A stretch of 49,781 nucleotides of DNA from JASMHC01 sp964476515 (GTDB lineage Bacteria; Pseudomonadota; Alphaproteobacteria; Rhodobacterales; Rhodobacteraceae): assembly GCA_964476515.1 (NCBI GenBank), contig CAYZAY010000007.1, forward strand, positions 1 to 49,781. Reading direction: 5' to 3'. The notes below the pieces were generated by a model. The model was not told the origin of the DNA. It ran no database searches and saw only the letters and a program-made list of their open reading frames with translations. This document shows positions 1 through 8,537 of the stretch, one piece after another. A program made the translations under genes and the position numbers. The number at the start of each line of letters is the position of its first letter. Position 1 is the first letter of the stretch.

Positions 1-299
1 TGGATGTGCTGGACAAGAATCTGGCAAACAACCGGTTCATGGTGGGGGACGAATTTACAATTGCGGATATCGCGATCTGGCCTTGGTATGGCGGCACAGT
101 TAAGGGCTGGCAGTATAAGGCTGGTGATTTCCTAGACGTCGCAAGCTACAAAAACGTCGTCCGCTGGGCCGATGAAATCTGGGCGCGACCAGCCGTTAAA
201 CGGGGTCGTATGGTGAACCGTTTATCAGGCGAACCGCACGAACAGGTGATGGAACGCCATTCGGCTGATGATTTCGACGGTAAGTACTTCGATTACTAG
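1..299 (+). CDS. Glutathione S-transferase, YghU-like, C-terminal part (5' end outside window)
   Basis: Only the last 99 or so residues are present; the reading frame is open to the left edge, so the GTG at position 6 is not a real start. The segment is the all-helical GST C-terminal domain: GDEFTIADIAIWPW carries the conserved T-x-x-D helix-capping motif of this fold, and the sequence around it matches the YghU / disulfide-bond oxidoreductase branch of bacterial GSTs. These enzymes use glutathione or glutathionyl-cysteine in cytoplasmic thiol chemistry; the substrate is not known. The stop codon overlaps the end of the convergent lrp-type gene by a few bases. The thioredoxin-like N-terminal half that would confirm the subfamily is missing here. 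Confidence 0.8.
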   Translation, partial: DVLDKNLANNRFMVGDEFTIADIAIWPWYGGTVKGWQYKAGDFLDVASYKNVVRWADEIWARPAVKRGRMVNRLSGEPHEQVMERHSADDFDGKYFDY

Positions 300-766
300 T
301 CTACCGGCATCGCAGTTGTCTTAAACACGGTGCGTAGCGCAAAGCTTGACTGCATTTGCGCCACGCCCGGAAGGCGCGTCAAATACTGACGGTGGATACG
401 CGCAAAGTCGTCGGTGTTTCCAGCAATCACTTTCAGGATGTAATCCGCAGTTCCCGCCATCAAATGACATTCCAGAACATCGGGAATACGCGCAACTGCG
501 GTTTCAAAAGCCTCAAGCACTTCGTCTGCTTGTGCCTGAAGCGTGATTTCAACAAAAACCGTCGTGGGCAGATTCATTTTGCGCGCGTTGAGAAGGGCGA
601 CATAACCTTTGATAAAGCCCTCATCTTCGAGCCTCTGGACCCGCCTATGACAGGCCGAGGCAGAAAGATTTACCCGTTCGGACAGATCAGCGTTCGACAA
701 GCGGCCTTCGCCCTGTAGCACCTTGAGAATCTTACGGTCTATTTCGTCCAATCCATTTTCGCGCAA
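296..766 (-). CDS. Lrp/AsnC family transcriptional regulator, probable activator of ald
   Basis: A 156-residue Lrp/AsnC protein: an N-terminal winged helix-turn-helix (about residues 5-60, starting LDEIDRKILKVLQGEGR, recognition helix region SASACHRRVQRLEDEG) and a C-terminal RAM ligand-binding domain (about 70-145). I chose the TTG at 766 because AGGTAG lies at a good distance upstream and the length is then typical; the frame stays open to another TTG at 838, but that has no ribosome binding site and would add an unlikely hydrophobic leader. It is divergent from alanine dehydrogenase, and Lrp-type AldR proteins are known to control ald in response to alanine. Regulation of ald is therefore inferred from context, with the palindrome at 846-860 as the likely target. 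Confidence 0.85.
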   Translation of the reverse strand: MRENGLDEIDRKILKVLQGEGRLSNADLSERVNLSASACHRRVQRLEDEGFIKGYVALLNARKMNLPTTVFVEITLQAQADEVLEAFETAVARIPDVLECHLMAGTADYILKVIAGNTDDFARIHRQYLTRLPGVAQMQSSFALRTVFKTTAMPVD

Positions 767-845
767 TTTTCTTCTACCTAATTCTATGATTGTCGCTGTT
801 TCTTGCAAAAATAATATCAACAACAGGCAAAGTTTCAAGGCAATT

Positions 846-860
846 GCACTGAATCAGTGC
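846..860. promoter_or_regulatory. Perfect 15-bp palindrome in the lrp-ald intergenic region
   Basis: The sequence GCACTGA-A-TCAGTGC is a perfect inverted repeat of 7-bp arms around one base. It lies between the divergent Lrp-type gene and ald, about 50 bp before the ald start. Lrp/AsnC proteins bind imperfect 13-15 bp palindromes as dimers, so this is the best candidate operator. The binding protein is inferred from position only. Confidence 0.6.
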
Positions 861-912
861 GAACCTGTTGGCAGAGCTTATGAGCTAAATTCAGTCATCA
901 GGAGGATGTGAC

Positions 913-2052
913 ATGAAAATCGGATGCCCAACCGAAATCAAACCACAAGAATTTCGTGTCGGAATGACACCAAACGCCGCGTTTGAAGCGGTTCAGAATG
1001 GCCATGACGTTGTCATCCAAAAAGGTGCCGGACTTGGTGCCGGTTTTGAAGACGCTGACTATGTGAACGCTGGCGCGACGATCCTCGACACAGCCGGAGA
1101 AATCTTCGCGACTGCCGATATGATCGTCAAAGTGAAAGAGCCTCAGGCGATTGAACGTAAGATGCTTCGTAAAGACCAGTTGCTGTTCACATACCTGCAC
1201 CTTGCACCCGATCCCGAGCAAACCAAAGACCTGTTGGAAAGCGGCTGCACAGCGATTGCATATGAAACAGTAACCGACCGCAGCGGCGGCCTGCCTCTGC
1301 TGGCGCCAATGTCAGAAGTTGCTGGCAAACTGGCCCCTCAGGTCGGGTCGTGGACTTTGCAGAAAGCCAATGGCGGTCGCGGTGTTCTGATGGGCGGCGT
1401 TCCCGGTGTTGGCCCTGCCAAAGTCGTCGTCATCGGTGGCGGTGTAGTTGGCACCCACTCGGCACGTGTTGCAGCGGGCATGGGAGCAGACGTCACTGTT
1501 CTGGACATGTCGCTACCGCGTCTTCGTTACCTTGACGATGCGTTCCGTGGTGAATTCAAAACTGCTTACGCGTCAAAAGCCAACACTGCTGAACTGGTCA
1601 ATCAGGCCGACATGGTTATCGGTGCGGTTCTGATCCCGGGTGCGGCAGCGCCCAAGCTTATCTCACGCGCACAGCTGGCGGACATGAAACCGGGCGCAGC
1701 GCTCGTTGACGTTGCCATCGACCAAGGCGGCTGTTTTGAAACCTCAAAAGCAACCACCCACGCCGACCCGATCTACGAAGTCGACGGCATCATGCACTAC
1801 TGTGTTGCCAACATGCCGGGCGCCGTTGCGCGCACTTCGACCATCGCTTTGGGCAACGCCACGATGCCTTTCATGCTGGCTCTGGCCAACAAAGGCTGGG
1901 CGAAAGCCTGTTCTGACGATCCGCATCTCCTCAACGGTTTGAACGTCCACGCGGGCGAATTGACCTATGCGGCCGTCGGCGAAGCCCTCGGCCTGCCAAG
2001 CGTCGATGCAGCGGCTGTTGTCGAAAGCGCCCTGACACCAAAAGCGGCCTGA
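913..2052 (+). CDS. ald: Alanine dehydrogenase
   Basis: Catalyses NAD-dependent reversible deamination of L-alanine to pyruvate and ammonium. The 379-residue protein carries the N-terminal AlaDh/PNT domain, with the catalytic Lys75 (IVKVKEPQ) and His96 (FTYLHLAPD) at the positions known for the family. The Rossmann NAD-binding domain has GGGVVGTHSARVAAGMGADV at about 175-194, and LPSVDAAAV closes the C-terminus. The length is normal. The start is ATG with AGGAGG seven bases upstream. The gene stands alone, divergent from an Lrp-type regulator, with a strong intrinsic terminator 28 bp downstream. In marine alphaproteobacteria this enzyme serves alanine use as a carbon and nitrogen source. Confidence 0.97.
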   Translation: MKIGCPTEIKPQEFRVGMTPNAAFEAVQNGHDVVIQKGAGLGAGFEDADYVNAGATILDTAGEIFATADMIVKVKEPQAIERKMLRKDQLLFTYLHLAPDPEQTKDLLESGCTAIAYETVTDRSGGLPLLAPMSEVAGKLAPQVGSWTLQKANGGRGVLMGGVPGVGPAKVVVIGGGVVGTHSARVAAGMGADVTVLDMSLPRLRYLDDAFRGEFKTAYASKANTAELVNQADMVIGAVLIPGAAAPKLISRAQLADMKPGAALVDVAIDQGGCFETSKATTHADPIYEVDGIMHYCVANMPGAVARTSTIALGNATMPFMLALANKGWAKACSDDPHLLNGLNVHAGELTYAAVGEALGLPSVDAAAVVESALTPKAA

Positions 2053-2079
2053 TCTACCGTAATCCTCCAAAATAGATCA

Positions 2080-2109
2080 AAGGCCGGTCACTATGACCGG
2101 CCTTTTTTT
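2080..2109 (+). terminator. Intrinsic terminator of ald
   Basis: A perfect 11-bp stem (AAGGCCGGTCA with TGACCGGCCTT) and a 3-base loop, followed by a run of T. It lies just after ald and directly against the convergent mscS stop codon, so it may also limit readthrough from the other strand. Confidence 0.9.
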
Positions 2110-2926
2110 ATGCGTTGCGCTGAACGAGAACCTGATGCGGATAGGGGATCGAAATGCCCTGCTTGTCGAATTCGATTTTTGCCGACTTGGTCAGGTGCCA
2201 TTTCAATTCCCAATAATCGGCGGCGTCACACCAGAAACGGCATCCAATATCGACCGAGCTATCCCCTAGGTTCATGACCCGAACCCAAGGTTCTGGGTCT
2301 TGGTGGATACGTTCGTCCCCATTGGCAAGATCCATCAGGATACCAATCGCCTTGTCCGGGTCGTCTGCGTAGTCGATGCCAAAACTCAGGTCTAAACGGC
2401 GGGTATCGTTGGCCGAATAGTTGGTAATGATCGCGCCCCAAGCTTTGCCGTTTGGCATGGTAATCTGCACGTTGTCAGGCGTCACAAGAACCGTGAAAAA
2501 CAAGTTAAGCTCGGTAACGGTACCGCCGGTTCCACCAATGCTGACATACTGGCCCAGACTGTAGGGCCGGAACAACACCAGCATAAAGCCCGCGGCCAAA
2601 TCGCTAAGCGTGCCCTGCAACGCAAGACCAATAGCCAATGTCGCGGCACCCATGACGGCCACGAGCGACGTCGTTTCGATCCCGAATATCCCGAGGATCG
2701 CCACAAAGACGATTAGCAAAATCGCCCATCGCACAATCGATGCCACGAAGGAACCCAGCGTATTGTCGAGAGCGTCGCTCGCCATGACACGATTCTTGAT
2801 CTGACGACTGACCCACCCCGATGCGATCCAGCCGATCACGATGATTACAAGAGCTTTGAGTGCGTTTGATACCAGCGTCCCGTAAAAATCGAGCGGGCCT
2901 ATTTGTTCAATCAATGTTTCCCACAT
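2108..2926 (-). CDS. Small-conductance mechanosensitive channel (MscS family)
   Basis: A 272-residue MscS-type channel that opens under membrane tension to release solutes on osmotic downshock. Three hydrophobic segments are visible (about residues 18-38, 60-82 and 85-110). The third is the pore helix, rich in Gly and Ala (LVAVMGAATLAIGLALQGTL). The MscS beta domain follows (DLAAGFMLVLFRPYSLGQYV, then TPDNVQITMPNGKAWG) and an alpha/beta C-terminus to IPYPHQ. Length and order match E. coli MscS. The start is ATG with GAGGAAAA upstream. It is monocistronic in appearance and convergent with ald. Confidence 0.93.
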   Translation of the reverse strand: MWETLIEQIGPLDFYGTLVSNALKALVIIVIGWIASGWVSRQIKNRVMASDALDNTLGSFVASIVRWAILLIVFVAILGIFGIETTSLVAVMGAATLAIGLALQGTLSDLAAGFMLVLFRPYSLGQYVSIGGTGGTVTELNLFFTVLVTPDNVQITMPNGKAWGAIITNYSANDTRRLDLSFGIDYADDPDKAIGILMDLANGDERIHQDPEPWVRVMNLGDSSVDIGCRFWCDAADYWELKWHLTKSAKIEFDKQGISIPYPHQVLVQRNA

Positions 2927-3004
2927 ACCCGTTTTCCTCTTTATTTCGTTTGTGCAGAACTACCCCCGAAAGCGGGGGCAAGGCAACGGTATCGCAAGGG
3001 ATAC

Positions 3005-3454
3005 CTAGCTTGGTAAGTTCCCTGTCAGCACATAGCGCAGGATTTCCACCACCTGAGAAGGCTCGCGTGCCATGGCCAAGGCCGCCGCGTCCACCTCTTT
3101 CAAAGCGTGATCATGTTCGGGCAGTTGCAACACGATCAGAGACTTCCCAAGCGCGGCTGCGTATCCAGCATCAAAGGCTGCGTTCCACTGGCGGTATTTC
3201 TCGCCAAACCGCACAACGACTACGTCTGCATCGGCAATGCCTTTGCGCGTACGGATCGCATTGACCATCGCGCCCTTGTGGTCGTGCCAGTATTTGTTCT
3301 CTTCTCCCCCTAGGATATTCACGCCGCAATCGTCGCTTGCTTCGTGATCGGTCACAGGGCTGTCAAACTGAATATCCAGCTCCTCGGCACCATCAATAAT
3401 CTGCTCGCGCCAATCGGTGTGAATTTCGCCTGACAAATACACTTTCAACGTCAT
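3005..3454 (-). CDS. YtoQ family protein
   Basis: A 149-residue protein matching the YtoQ family, starting MTLKVYLSGEIHTDWREQI. Residues such as SPVTDHEASDDCG and a C-terminal DVVVVRFGEKYRQWNAAFDA segment resemble nucleoside 2-deoxyribosyltransferase-like folds, but no activity is established for the family. The frame extends 41 codons further upstream. I place the start at the ATG at 3454 because GAGGAG lies eight bases before it, and the longer version would run through the pheT terminator. It follows pheT in the same direction, separated by that terminator, so it probably has its own promoter or lives on readthrough. Confidence 0.8.
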   Translation of the reverse strand: MTLKVYLSGEIHTDWREQIIDGAEELDIQFDSPVTDHEASDDCGVNILGGEENKYWHDHKGAMVNAIRTRKGIADADVVVVRFGEKYRQWNAAFDAGYAAALGKSLIVLQLPEHDHALKEVDAAALAMAREPSQVVEILRYVLTGNLPS

Positions 3455-3471
3455 CTCAAACTCCTCAATCG

Positions 3472-3497
3472 AAAAAGGGGCGAAACCCGCCCCTTTA
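3472..3497 (-). terminator. Intrinsic terminator downstream of pheT
   Basis: On the minus strand an 8-bp stem, AAAGGGGC with GCCCCTTT, encloses a 7-base loop and runs into five T. It lies 38 bases after the pheT stop and before the ytoQ start. Confidence 0.75.
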
Positions 3498-3533
3498 CCT
3501 TTGTCAAAATACTCTCGCCGAAGGCGTCCTGCG

Positions 3534-5933
3534 TCAACTCCGCAGCGTTCCACCCGTGGCTTTCGAGACTTTGGCAACGATCTTTTCAGACACAGCCTCG
3601 ATATCCTTTTCGGTCAGGGTTGCGTCTGCCGGCTGCAGGCGCACCGTCACGGCGAGGGATTTCTTCCCTTCCCCCAGCGACCCGCCGATGAATTCGTCAA
3701 ACACACGCACGTTGTCGATTAGCGTTTTGTCCGCCCCTTTGGCTGCATTGACCAAGGTCTGCGCTTCTAGGTCAGCATCGACCACAAAAGCAAAGTCCCG
3801 TTCAACCGCTTGCAGGTCACGAAGGGTCAGAGCCGGACGTGTCGCGCCCGATTTGCGCGGCAGAGGTATCTGGGCGGAGTGGATCGCAAACGCCACAACG
3901 GGGCCTTTGACGTCCATCGCTTTCAGCACCTTGGGGTGCAATTCACCAAATGCGCCGAGGATTTTCTTTGGTCCCAGACCCACTTTCGACGACCGGCCCG
4001 GATGCCACCAACCGTTCACCTCGCGGTTATAGGTCAGCTTAGCAGGCGCGCCGAGCGCGTTCAAAACAGCTTCCATATCAGCTTTGGCGTCATAAACATC
4101 AACCGGACGGCTTTCGCCGTGGATGTCTTTGCCAATGGTACGACCAACGAGGATACCGGTGACCAGAGTCTCTTGATCCTCCGGCTCTTGACCGTGGAAT
4201 GCCGCGCCCACTTCGAATAGGGCCATATCGTTGAAGCCGCGTGCCTGATTGCGGGCGGCGGCTTGCAGCAGGCCGGGCAGAAGCGACGGGCGCATGTGGC
4301 TCATCTCGGACGAGATCGGGTTTGCCAGCATGGTGGTGTCAGAGCCACCACCAAAGAGTTCGGCGCTTGCTTTGTCGATGAAGCTATAGGTGACGCATTC
4401 GTTGTAACCCAACGCAGCCGTGGTCCGGCGCGCAATCTGTTCGCGCTTTTGCAGCGGTGACAGGATCTGCTTTGGCACGCCGGTGTGCGCACGGGGCATT
4501 GGTTTACCCTGCAGCTTGGTTAGCGAAACAACACGGGCGACTTCCTCGACCAGATCAGCTTCGCCCTTTACGTCCACGCGCCATGACGGAACATGGGCCA
4601 TGTCGCCTTTGATCACAAAGCCGAGGCTTTCCAGAATGCGGCGCTGTTCGCCTGCCGGAATATCCATGCCAACCAGCGACTGAATGCGGTCAGTGTCCAG
4701 CTTATAGGCGCGGTCCACGTTCGGCACTTCACCAGCAACTACAACGTCCGAAGGCTCACCACCGCAGAGGTCCATGATCATCTGGGTCGCCAGTTCAATC
4801 GCTTCCATGTTGAACGCCGGATCAATGCCGCGTTCGTTGCGATAGCGGGCGTCCGAGTTGATCTTCAACGCGCGGCCCGTATAGGCGATCTGGATGGTGT
4901 CCCAAACAGCGGCTTCGAGGAAAACGTTAGTGGTTTCCTCGGTGCAACCAGTGGGCAGGCCACCCATGATACCGGCGATACTTTCGATACCTTCGTCATC
5001 CGAGATCACGACCTGACCGGCTGAGAATGTGTATTCTTTTTCGTCCAGCCCCATCAGGGTCTCGCCACCAACTGCGCGGTGAATGCGCAGGTTGCCTTTG
5101 ACCTTGTCGGCGTCAAAGACGTGCAGCGGGCGGTTGCGGTCGTAGGTGAAGAAGTTAGTGATATCCACCAAAGCCGAGATCGGACGTAGACCGATCGCTT
5201 TCAAACGGTCCTTCAACCATTCAGGGCTTGGAACGTTCTTGACAGCCTTGATCAGACGACCGGCAAAAACTTCACAGCCGTCGGTGCGGGTGTCATCGTC
5301 GATACTGACTGTTATCGGGCTTGAATAGGTGCCTTCGATCTTCGCGGTCTTGGCAGGCTTCATCGTGCCGATACCACGGGCGGCGAGGTCTAGCGCGATC
5401 CCACGCACGCCCAAAGCGTCCTGACGGTTCGGGGTGATGGCGATTTCGATGACCGGATCGACTTTGGAAGGCTCATTCTCGGCCAGCCAGTCGATGAACT
5501 TGTCGCCCACTTCGCCAGATGGCAATTCAATGATACCGTCATGTTCTTCGGACAACTCAAGCTCACGCTCGGATGCCATCATGCCGTGGCTTTCAACGCC
5601 GCGGATTTTGCCGACGGACAGCGTCACGTCGATGCCCGGCACATAGTCGCCCGGTTTGCACAGCACCACGGTGATGCCTTCCCGCGCGTTCGGGGCGCCG
5701 CAAACGATCTGTTTGTCGCCTTCGTTGGTCTCAACAGTGCAGACGCGCAGGCGATCAGCATCGGGGTGTTGCTCGGCGTGTTTCACCTTGGCCAGCGTAA
5801 AGCCTGCGAGGCTTTGGGCGGGGTTTTCAACGCCTTCCACTTCCAGACCAAGGTCGGTCAGCGCGTCGCAAATCTCGTCCACTGACGCGTCAGTTTCGAG
5901 GTGGTCTTTCAGCCAAGATAGGGTGAATTTCAT
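3534..5933 (-). CDS. pheT: Phenylalanyl-tRNA synthetase beta subunit
   Basis: The beta chain of the (alpha beta)2 enzyme that charges tRNA-Phe in the cytoplasm. At 799 residues it has the full bacterial layout: N-terminal MKFTLSWLKDHLETDASV, the tRNA-binding OB domain (about 40-150, LAKVKHAEQHPDADRLRVC), the B3/B4 editing domain (about 210-385, including RPLHVFDADKVKG), the B5 domain (about 400-475), the catalytic-like core, and the C-terminal anticodon-binding FDX-ACB domain (about 705-798, LTLRDLQAVERDFAFVVDAD). It is intact. It lies 18 bp after the glutamine amidotransferase gene in the pheS block, so two unrelated genes separate pheS from pheT. Confidence 0.97.
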   Translation of the reverse strand: MKFTLSWLKDHLETDASVDEICDALTDLGLEVEGVENPAQSLAGFTLAKVKHAEQHPDADRLRVCTVETNEGDKQIVCGAPNAREGITVVLCKPGDYVPGIDVTLSVGKIRGVESHGMMASERELELSEEHDGIIELPSGEVGDKFIDWLAENEPSKVDPVIEIAITPNRQDALGVRGIALDLAARGIGTMKPAKTAKIEGTYSSPITVSIDDDTRTDGCEVFAGRLIKAVKNVPSPEWLKDRLKAIGLRPISALVDITNFFTYDRNRPLHVFDADKVKGNLRIHRAVGGETLMGLDEKEYTFSAGQVVISDDEGIESIAGIMGGLPTGCTEETTNVFLEAAVWDTIQIAYTGRALKINSDARYRNERGIDPAFNMEAIELATQMIMDLCGGEPSDVVVAGEVPNVDRAYKLDTDRIQSLVGMDIPAGEQRRILESLGFVIKGDMAHVPSWRVDVKGEADLVEEVARVVSLTKLQGKPMPRAHTGVPKQILSPLQKREQIARRTTAALGYNECVTYSFIDKASAELFGGGSDTTMLANPISSEMSHMRPSLLPGLLQAAARNQARGFNDMALFEVGAAFHGQEPEDQETLVTGILVGRTIGKDIHGESRPVDVYDAKADMEAVLNALGAPAKLTYNREVNGWWHPGRSSKVGLGPKKILGAFGELHPKVLKAMDVKGPVVAFAIHSAQIPLPRKSGATRPALTLRDLQAVERDFAFVVDADLEAQTLVNAAKGADKTLIDNVRVFDEFIGGSLGEGKKSLAVTVRLQPADATLTEKDIEAVSEKIVAKVSKATGGTLRS

Positions 5934-5951
5934 GGTCTTATCCCTTCGTCA

Positions 5952-6713
5952 TCACGCCGAGGCCGTTTCAGGCTTCGAGGCGGTTTTCTTTGCATTCACA
6001 TGATCCAGCCAGTTGCGCAATTCTTGTGCGTAGCCCGTGGCACGATCTGAATTAAGGTTTTCCATCTCGGCGATGGTATCTGCGTAGGTTTCCGCGTCGA
6101 TCCGCGTCAGCGCACCTGCGATGAAGGCCGGTGTCAGCTCTGGGTGGTATTGGCTGCCCCAATAGCTAATGCCGTCCGTTTCATAGACCGCCGCCTGAAT
6201 GGGCGAATGCGCGTTGCCAGCCAGCAAAACCGCGCCTTCGGGCAGTTGCTGAATTTCGTCACGGTGAACACAAGGTACAGCGTCACCGTCTTTGCGGCCC
6301 TTCATCATGGGATGGGTTTTGCCTGCGTCGGTCAGCTGCAGGTTCTGGGCTAAGCCGCCCTCGAAGCCATTAGGGGATTCTCCGACCGCGCCACCGAGAA
6401 CCGAGGCCATCAGTTGGAAGCCGTTGCACGATCCCCAGATCGGTTTGCCCGCTTTGAAGGCTTCGCGCATTGCATCGACTTGCGCCTGACCGCGTGGGTC
6501 AGATGTGTTCCAATCGACCGCCGAGCCTGTGAAGATGATACCGTCAACACTTTCGAAATCTTCTTGGGTCAGATTGTGGAGATAAGGATTCTTCGCCATC
6601 AACGTCAGCCTCGGATCAATCGCCGACAGAGTCGCCACGAATTCGGCGGCGTAAGAGCCTCCGTTTCGAACGATGTCAGGCGAATGGCCTTCAAGGATGA
6701 GGATGGTGGTCAT
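5952..6713 (-). CDS. Class I glutamine amidotransferase (GATase1-like), substrate unknown
   Basis: A 253-residue stand-alone class I glutamine amidotransferase domain. The catalytic triad is visible: Cys96 in WGSCNGFQ, His190 and Glu192 in SQYHPEL. Such proteins hydrolyse glutamine and pass ammonia to a partner, or hydrolyse gamma-glutamyl compounds. It resembles the YfeJ/GMP synthase-glutaminase-like group; no synthase partner is next to it. Its ATG overlaps the stop of the upstream 92-aa gene (ATGA), and pheT starts 18 bp after it, so it is co-translated within the phe block. Whether it has any link to phenylalanine or tRNA charging is unknown. Confidence 0.85.
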   Translation of the reverse strand: MTTILILEGHSPDIVRNGGSYAAEFVATLSAIDPRLTLMAKNPYLHNLTQEDFESVDGIIFTGSAVDWNTSDPRGQAQVDAMREAFKAGKPIWGSCNGFQLMASVLGGAVGESPNGFEGGLAQNLQLTDAGKTHPMMKGRKDGDAVPCVHRDEIQQLPEGAVLLAGNAHSPIQAAVYETDGISYWGSQYHPELTPAFIAGALTRIDAETYADTIAEMENLNSDRATGYAQELRNWLDHVNAKKTASKPETASA

Positions 6714-6988
6714 TGAGGATTAACTTTTTGTACGCCTAATGCGTAGATACCCGGTGAAATTTCGGACATGACGCATAAGATGACATTATCAGCCAAACTA
6801 GTCTTGTAGATTCTTAGGGTTTTTTCTTCGTCCTTGTGCTGCGGATCAGTAAAAACGGCTGCTTCAGTGGTTGGCTTCAAGTTGTCGAGAGACAGATCGA
6901 AATGATGAATGAGAGCCTGCTCAGGATCAACAACACCCCAAGAAATGTCCCACTTCAGACCGCTTCTATCCACAGCCTCTGAAATCAA
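6710..6988 (-). CDS. Small unknown protein coupled to pheS (92 aa)
   Basis: I do not recognise this protein. It has 92 residues, no membrane segment and no signal peptide, and a mixed sequence with a likely beta-rich C-terminus (DNVILCVMSEISPGIYALGV). The TTG start overlaps the pheS stop in a TTGA arrangement, with GGTGGG eight bases before it. Its own stop overlaps the next start in ATGA. Both overlaps, and the absence of any gap, argue that it is a real, translationally coupled gene. A shorter version from an internal GTG is possible. It may be a small folding or regulatory partner of the neighbouring amidotransferase, but that is only proximity. Confidence 0.7.
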   Translation of the reverse strand: MISEAVDRSGLKWDISWGVVDPEQALIHHFDLSLDNLKPTTEAAVFTDPQHKDEEKTLRIYKTSLADNVILCVMSEISPGIYALGVQKVNPQ

Positions 6989-8058
6989 CGGCTCAACCCA
7001 CCATGAAGTGTCGGCACATCCAACGCCGCAAACCCGTAGTGCCTCAACCAGCGCAGGTCTGAGTCAAAGAACGCCCGCAAATCAGGGATGCCGTATTTCA
7101 GCATAGCAATCCGGTCGATGCCGACGCCAAATGCGAAGCCTTGGTAGATCGACGGGTCAATGTTGCCTGCCTCAAGCACCTTGGGGTGAACCATGCCAGA
7201 CCCTAGAATTTCAAGCCAGTCGTCGCCTTCTCCAACTTTCAGCGTGCCGCCTTCCCATGAGCAGCGGATGTCAACCTCGGCCGAAGGTTCCGTGAACGGG
7301 AAGTGGCTGGCGCGGAAGCGGAGTTCGACGTTGTCGACCTCAAAGAACGACTTCACGAATTCTTCCAGCACCCATTTCAGGTTGGCCATAGAGATGTCTG
7401 TATCAATCGCCAGCCCCTCGACCTGATGGAACATCGGGGTGTGGGTTTGGTCATAGTCGGCGCGGTACACACGGCCCGGCGCAATGATGCGGATCGGCGC
7501 GCCCTGCGCCTGCATCGAACGGATCTGCACAGGCGAGGTATGGGTACGCAGCACATGCGGCGGGCGGTTATCGCCAGTCGCGCGGTGCGTGTAGAACGTG
7601 TCCATCTCGGCCCGCGCGGGGTGGTGGCCGGGGATGTTGAGGGCGTCGAAGTTGTACCAATCGCTTTCGATCTGGGGGCCTTCGGCCACGGCGAAACCAA
7701 TGTCGGCGAAGATGGCAGTCACTTCCTCGGTCACCTGGCTGATCGGGTGGATCGAGCCTTGGCGTAGATTGCGCGACGGTAGGGTGACATCGAGCCATTC
7801 GGTACGCAGGCGTTCATCAAGGGCCGAGTCGGCCAGCGCTTCTTTTTTCGCAGCCAATGCGCTGTTGATTTCGTTCTTCAACGCATTCAGCGCCGGGCCA
7901 GCGACCTGCCGTTCCTCGGGCGTCATCTTGCCAAGCTCGCGCATTTTCAAGCTGACTTCGCCTTTTTTGCCAACAGCCTGAACGCGCAGGTCTTCCAGAC
8001 CGGCTTCGTCAGATGCGTTGGCAATTGCCTGAATATATTTGTCGCGCAGATCGTCCAT
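6985..8058 (-). CDS. pheS: Phenylalanyl-tRNA synthetase alpha subunit
   Basis: The catalytic alpha chain of phenylalanyl-tRNA synthetase. It has 357 residues: an N-terminal coiled coil (about 1-85) that binds tRNA, then the class II core (about 90-345). Class II motif 2 is in the RFRASHFPFTEPSAEVD region and motif 3 in GFAFGVGIDRIAMLKYG. The ATG start has CGGAGG upstream. It is preceded by hinT on the same strand with a 90-bp gap that holds an imperfect G/C-rich inverted repeat but no Phe-rich leader peptide that I can see. It is translationally coupled to the small unknown gene downstream. Confidence 0.97.
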   Translation of the reverse strand: MDDLRDKYIQAIANASDEAGLEDLRVQAVGKKGEVSLKMRELGKMTPEERQVAGPALNALKNEINSALAAKKEALADSALDERLRTEWLDVTLPSRNLRQGSIHPISQVTEEVTAIFADIGFAVAEGPQIESDWYNFDALNIPGHHPARAEMDTFYTHRATGDNRPPHVLRTHTSPVQIRSMQAQGAPIRIIAPGRVYRADYDQTHTPMFHQVEGLAIDTDISMANLKWVLEEFVKSFFEVDNVELRFRASHFPFTEPSAEVDIRCSWEGGTLKVGEGDDWLEILGSGMVHPKVLEAGNIDPSIYQGFAFGVGIDRIAMLKYGIPDLRAFFDSDLRWLRHYGFAALDVPTLHGGLSR

Positions 8059-8148
8059 GGGGGCCTCCGAAATCTTCTGGAACCTGCTATCACACGGACG
8101 ACAAGACGCAAGCCCTGCAAGGGCCCCAGGGGCTTGTGTTGTTGCGGT

Positions 8149-8529
8149 TTAGTCGGCTTTTGTGACCATGCGACCCATATGTCGACCACCCATGATATGC
8201 AGGTGGAAATGCGGCACGTCCTGAACACCGTCGCGACCGGTGTTGGCGATGGCACGGAATCCGTTGCCTGCGTCCATCTTTACACCGGTGATTTTGCAGA
8301 CCTCATTGATGGCGCGGATAAAGTCCAAAATCTCGGTGTCCGAAGCTTCGGCCGAGAAATGATCAAAGCTGACAAAGGGGCCTTTGGGGATAATCAGCAC
8401 GTGCGTCGGTGCCGAAGGGGCGATGTCTTTGAAGGCCAGCGTGTGGTCGGATTCGTAAACCGTGCTGTTGGGGATTTCCCCACGCAGGATTTTGGCAAAG
8501 ATGTTTTCGGTGTCATAGGTGTAGGGCAT
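8149..8529 (-). CDS. HIT family protein (HinT-like purine nucleoside phosphoramidase)
   Basis: A 126-residue histidine-triad protein. The triad motif HFHLHIMGG is near the C-terminus (about residues 107-115), with the N-terminal IFAKILRGEIP signature typical of HinT. These enzymes hydrolyse AMP-lysine or AMP-phosphoramidates, and HinT can deadenylate lysyl-tRNA synthetase. Such a role would suit a neighbour of pheS, but the link is only positional. It starts eight bases after the glycosyltransferase stop on the same strand, so it may be transcribed with that gene. Confidence 0.92.
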   Translation of the reverse strand: MPYTYDTENIFAKILRGEIPNSTVYESDHTLAFKDIAPSAPTHVLIIPKGPFVSFDHFSAEASDTEILDFIRAINEVCKITGVKMDAGNGFRAIANTGRDGVQDVPHFHLHIMGGRHMGRMVTKAD

Positions 8530-8537
8530 AGCCGTCC

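Noticed and set aside
8059..8148. Phe-rich leader peptide or T-box/attenuator before pheS
   Set aside because: The gap contains an imperfect G/C-rich inverted repeat but no short frame rich in Phe codons and no T run that would form a terminator.
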